Part shown: piece by piece, positions 61,701 to 64,000 of the stretch
Layout: the number at the start of each line of letters is the position of its first letter
Numbering within the stretch: position 1 is the stretch's first letter
Assembly (NCBI RefSeq): GCF_037038585.1
Contig: NC_092520.1
Coordinates: 120,746,001 to 120,810,000 of the forward strand
Reading direction: 5' to 3'
Source: Patagioenas fasciata
Lineage: Eukaryota > Chordata > Aves > Columbiformes > Columbidae
DNA length: 64,000 bases
Translations under genes and position numbers: made by a program
The notes under the pieces: generated by a model
The model's database searches: none
What the model saw: only the letters and a program-made list of their open reading frames with translations
What the model was told of the DNA's origin: nothing

Positions 61701-62531
61701 ACTAGGAAAGTAAACTGAGAGTCTGAACATCTGGTCTGCTATTTCAATGGATAATGTGGTACAGAAAAAGGGGAGAAGGTCACCTGCTCACTGGAGCAGG
61801 CTGTGGTTGTGCCTCTGCCTCTCTCCTTGCCACCCCGCAGCTTTCAGGCAGAGAGCAGCCTGGAGCGCAGGCTGACTGCACCAGGCCCAGACATTTTGTC
61901 ATGTCTGGCTACCACCTGCCTTATATGATTAAGCAAAACAACCATGCAGTTAAAGTTTGTCCTGTTCAGTCTGCCTAATTTTTCAGTTCAGCTAAGTGGA
62001 CAATAAAAGGCAAAACTGGAGATGCGATCCAAAACCAGCCGTGTCCTGAGTGGCCATGTTTCAAATGAAGATAGCACGTCTGTTTTTAAAGAAGGGCAAA
62101 CTCTACTGCTTCAGATGAATACACATCCTAATAATTGTTTTGGTTTCACTTCTTAGTGAATGATATTTTTGCATAATAAGAAAAACAGTGAAGCAATGAA
62201 CAAACGAGAAGTCTTTGTAATAGCAGTCATCTTCAATTGCCTTCCTGTCTGGCTCTCGGCATGTTTCAGTTTTAAAGGTGTGGCACAGAGATATTCCCAA
62301 GGCAAACATTATTCTGACACATAAACACAAAAATGTAGTCCCTAATATGGACTCTGAATTACTTCAGGCATGCATGACAAAAATGAAACTGAAATCTTTA
62401 TATAATTGCCTTTTGTCACAAGTTTTGCCAAAGCTTGCAATGTGCCCTTTTATTAAGTGAAAGGACTGTGTCTTATCTGCTCATAATGGCATCTTTGGCA
62501 TGGGCTGGAGGTGCTTCTTTCTCTTTTTTGA

Positions 62532-62536
62532 CAGAT
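62532..62536 (+). repeat. Left target-site duplication of solo LTR (CAGAT)
   Basis: CAGAT directly before the TG terminus of the LTR, identical to the 5 bp after its CA terminus. Confidence 0.85.
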
Positions 62537-62603
62537 TGTCGTGGTTTAACCCCAGCTGACAGCCCAGCCCCACACAGCTGCTCACTCATTCTGCCCTGGG
62601 GGA

Positions 62604-62875
62604 GATAGGACAAAGGGTAATGGGATCAAGCTGGAACACAAGAGGTTCCACTTAAATTTGAGAAAAAACTTCTTCTCGGTGAGGGTAACAGAGCACTGGA
62701 ACAGGCTGCCCAGGAGGGTTGTGGAGTCTCCTACTCTGGAGACATTCAAAACCTGCCTGCACATGTTCCTGTGCGACCTCACCTAGGCGTTCCTGCTCCA
62801 GCAGGGGGATTGGACTAGATGATCTTTTGAGGTCCCTTCCAATCCCAAACATCCTGTGATACTGTGATACTGTGA
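62604..62875 (+). mobile_element. CR1 LINE 3' end nested inside the solo LTR
   Basis: The sequence starts GATAGGACAAAGGGTAATGGG, continues through GGAACAGGCTGCCCAGGAGG and GACATTCAAAACCTGCCTG to GATTGGACTAGATGATC, and ends in ATCCTGTGATACTGTGATAC, a plus-strand CR1 terminus with tandem TTCTGTGA-like octamers. LTR-like sequence stops at GGGGGAGA on the left and resumes at CCAGAAGAGTAAAAGC on the right, so the CR1 entered after the LTR. Confidence 0.9.
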
Positions 62876-63111
62876 ACCAGAAGAGTAAAAGCGAGAAAAC
62901 TCATGAGTTGAGATAAAGACCATTTAATGGGTAAAGCAAAAGTTAAACACACAAGCAAAGCAAAACAAGGGATTCATTCACCCTTTCCCAGGGGCAGGAA
63001 GGTGTTCAGCCATCTCCAGGAAAGCCGGGATCCATCATGCGTAACTGTTACTTGGGAAGACAAACGCCATCATTCCGAACATCCCCTCCTTCCTTCTTCT
63101 TCCCCCGGGTT

Positions 63112-63117
63112 TATATA
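63112..63117 (+). promoter_or_regulatory. TATA-like box in LTR
   Basis: TATATA within GTTTATATACTGC, about 280 bp before the LTR end. It fits a U3 promoter of a plus-oriented LTR, though activity is unknown. Confidence 0.4.
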
Positions 63118-63391
63118 CTGCACAGGACATCATATGGTGTGGAATATCCCTCTGGTCAGTTGGGATCAGCTGTCCTGGCTGTGTCCCCTCCCAGATTCTT
63201 TCTCACCCCCGGCCTCCTTGCTGGTGGAATGGTGTGAGGAGCAGAAAAGGCCTTGATGCTGTGCAAGCCCTGCTCAGTAATAGCTAAAACATCCCTGTGT
63301 TATCAACACTGGTTCTGGTGCAAATCCAAAGCACAGCATCATACTGGCTACTATGAAGAAAATTAACTCTATCCCAGACAAAACCGGCTCA

Positions 63392-63396
63392 CAGAT
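63392..63396 (+). repeat. Right target-site duplication of solo LTR (CAGAT)
   Basis: CAGAT directly after the CA terminus of the LTR, matching 62532-62536. Confidence 0.85.
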
Positions 63397-64000
63397 ATTG
63401 AGTTCAGGGTCCAGGTACCACTTCTCTGCCTGCAGCCTTTGTCACTAAGTGAATTGTTCAGTGGTATTACAATGCAGCATGGCTTGGAAATATAATTTCT
63501 TTTGCTCTTTTCATTGAGAAGATATCTGTCTGGTAAAAATACACGTTATCAGACATGGAGCTCCCTCTCTCCCTTTGTCGATACAATAAGCTAAATACAG
63601 AGCCAACCTGATTCATGTGGGTTAACTTAAACTTGTTCAGTAAATAGATGTATAGGTGCAGTTACTCTTTGGCAGTGATCTTCTCTGGCATTTATACATG
63701 AGTAACAGCACCCAAATCCTACATAAGCACACAAGAATCCTTCTAGAGCTCATGTAAGACAAGAAATATTCAGTTCAAGCCAAATAAATGAGACATTAGT
63801 ATGCAAGCAAAGGGATAGTATCTTGGAGGTGTACATGTTTGGATTTTCAAAAGGCTTTAAACAAGCTCTTCGCCAAAGATGTCTAAGCATCTGAGTTGTT
63901 GGGATATATGTGGGAACACACCTTTCCGAACTAGTAATTAGTGAGAAGGTACAGCACAAAGGACACAGATACAGTCCAGGTTCACAGTGAAGTGAATTTT
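63397..64000. other. Intergenic sequence, nothing recognised
   Basis: The last 600 bp after the solo LTR show no gene, RNA or repeat that I can recognise. Confidence 0.6.

Larger units (their letters stand above)
51051..62531. other. Intergenic region without recognised genes
   Basis: No gene, RNA gene or transposon recognised over 11.5 kb. It holds microsatellites at 56009-56028 and 58664-58707, an A-rich run at 56640-56653, an A-rich purine tract at 57466-57496 and a CTCF-like palindrome at 55829-55841. Repeat-poor AT-rich blocks at about 56195-56480 and 59940-60180 are candidate conserved noncoding elements. A 153-codon minus frame at 55029-55490 has no recognisable motif. Confidence 0.6.
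62537..63391 (+). mobile_element. Solo LTR of an ERVL-type endogenous retrovirus, interrupted by CR1
   Basis: The element starts TGTCGTGGTTTAACC and ends CCGGCTCA, the canonical TG...CA termini. It is bracketed by a perfect 5-bp duplication, CAGAT at 62532-62536 and 63392-63396. A 5-bp target duplication fits ERVL/class III. A TATA-like TATATA at 63112-63117 agrees with plus orientation. No internal gag/pol sequence or second LTR is present, so it is a solo LTR left by recombination between two LTRs. A CR1 3' end occupies 62604-62875; without it the LTR is about 580 bp. The terminal sequence resembles a family I recall as common in neoavian birds; the exact family name needs a repeat library. 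Confidence 0.88.

Noticed and set aside
62539..62603. Start of the LTR read as part of the CR1 element
   Set aside because: The sequence from TGTCGTGG to GGGGGAGA does not match the corresponding CR1 sequence in the copies at 12119 and 32724, and the CAGAT duplication places it with the LTR.
1..64000. tRNA, rRNA, CRISPR array, bacterial operon or complete retrovirus
   Set aside because: No tRNA B-box-like hits with plausible folding were noticed, there are no regularly spaced direct repeats besides microsatellites, and no gag, pol or env sequence other than CR1 RT and a solo LTR.

Overview
The window looks like vertebrate, specifically avian, nuclear DNA. It has spliced exons with GT-AG introns, no operon-like gene packing, a low-CpG background with no visible CpG island, at least ten CR1 (chicken repeat 1) LINE remnants on both strands, and one solo LTR of the ERVL type. 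CR1 dominance points to a bird. The LTR resembles a family I associate with neoavian (non-galliform) birds, but that narrower placement is from memory and is less certain.

Layout. Positions 1-3575 hold the 3' end of one plus-strand protein gene: an upstream intron, four coding exons (704-784, 868-972, 1304-1491, 2264-2969), the stop codon and a 3' UTR ending near a doubled AATAAA at 3547. The exons encode the last four membrane segments and the long cytoplasmic tail of a class 5 P4-ATPase, best matched to ATP10A (phospholipid flippase). The rest of the gene lies before the window. From about 3.6 kb to 64 kb I find no further gene. This is an intergenic desert populated by CR1 fragments (3895, 12119, 14316, 18874, 23889, 32724, 47546, 49971, 50937 and 62604, plus one in an ATP10A intron at 1580), microsatellites and homopolymers, and a solo LTR at 62537-63391. 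In mammals the next gene downstream of ATP10A is UBE3A, which is not reached here.

The most informative structures are repeat-in-repeat events. A CR1 3' end sits inside the solo LTR, which is flanked by a perfect 5-bp duplication (CAGAT). A plus-strand CR1 tail interrupts a minus-strand CR1 at 14364-14458. Together they give a relative order of insertions. The longest CR1 copy (32724-33976, minus) keeps reverse transcriptase motifs but is 5'-truncated and frameshifted.

I found no convincing new biological system. CRISPR arrays, tRNAs, rRNAs and bacterial features are absent. Several intergenic stretches could be conserved regulatory DNA, but only comparative alignment could show that.
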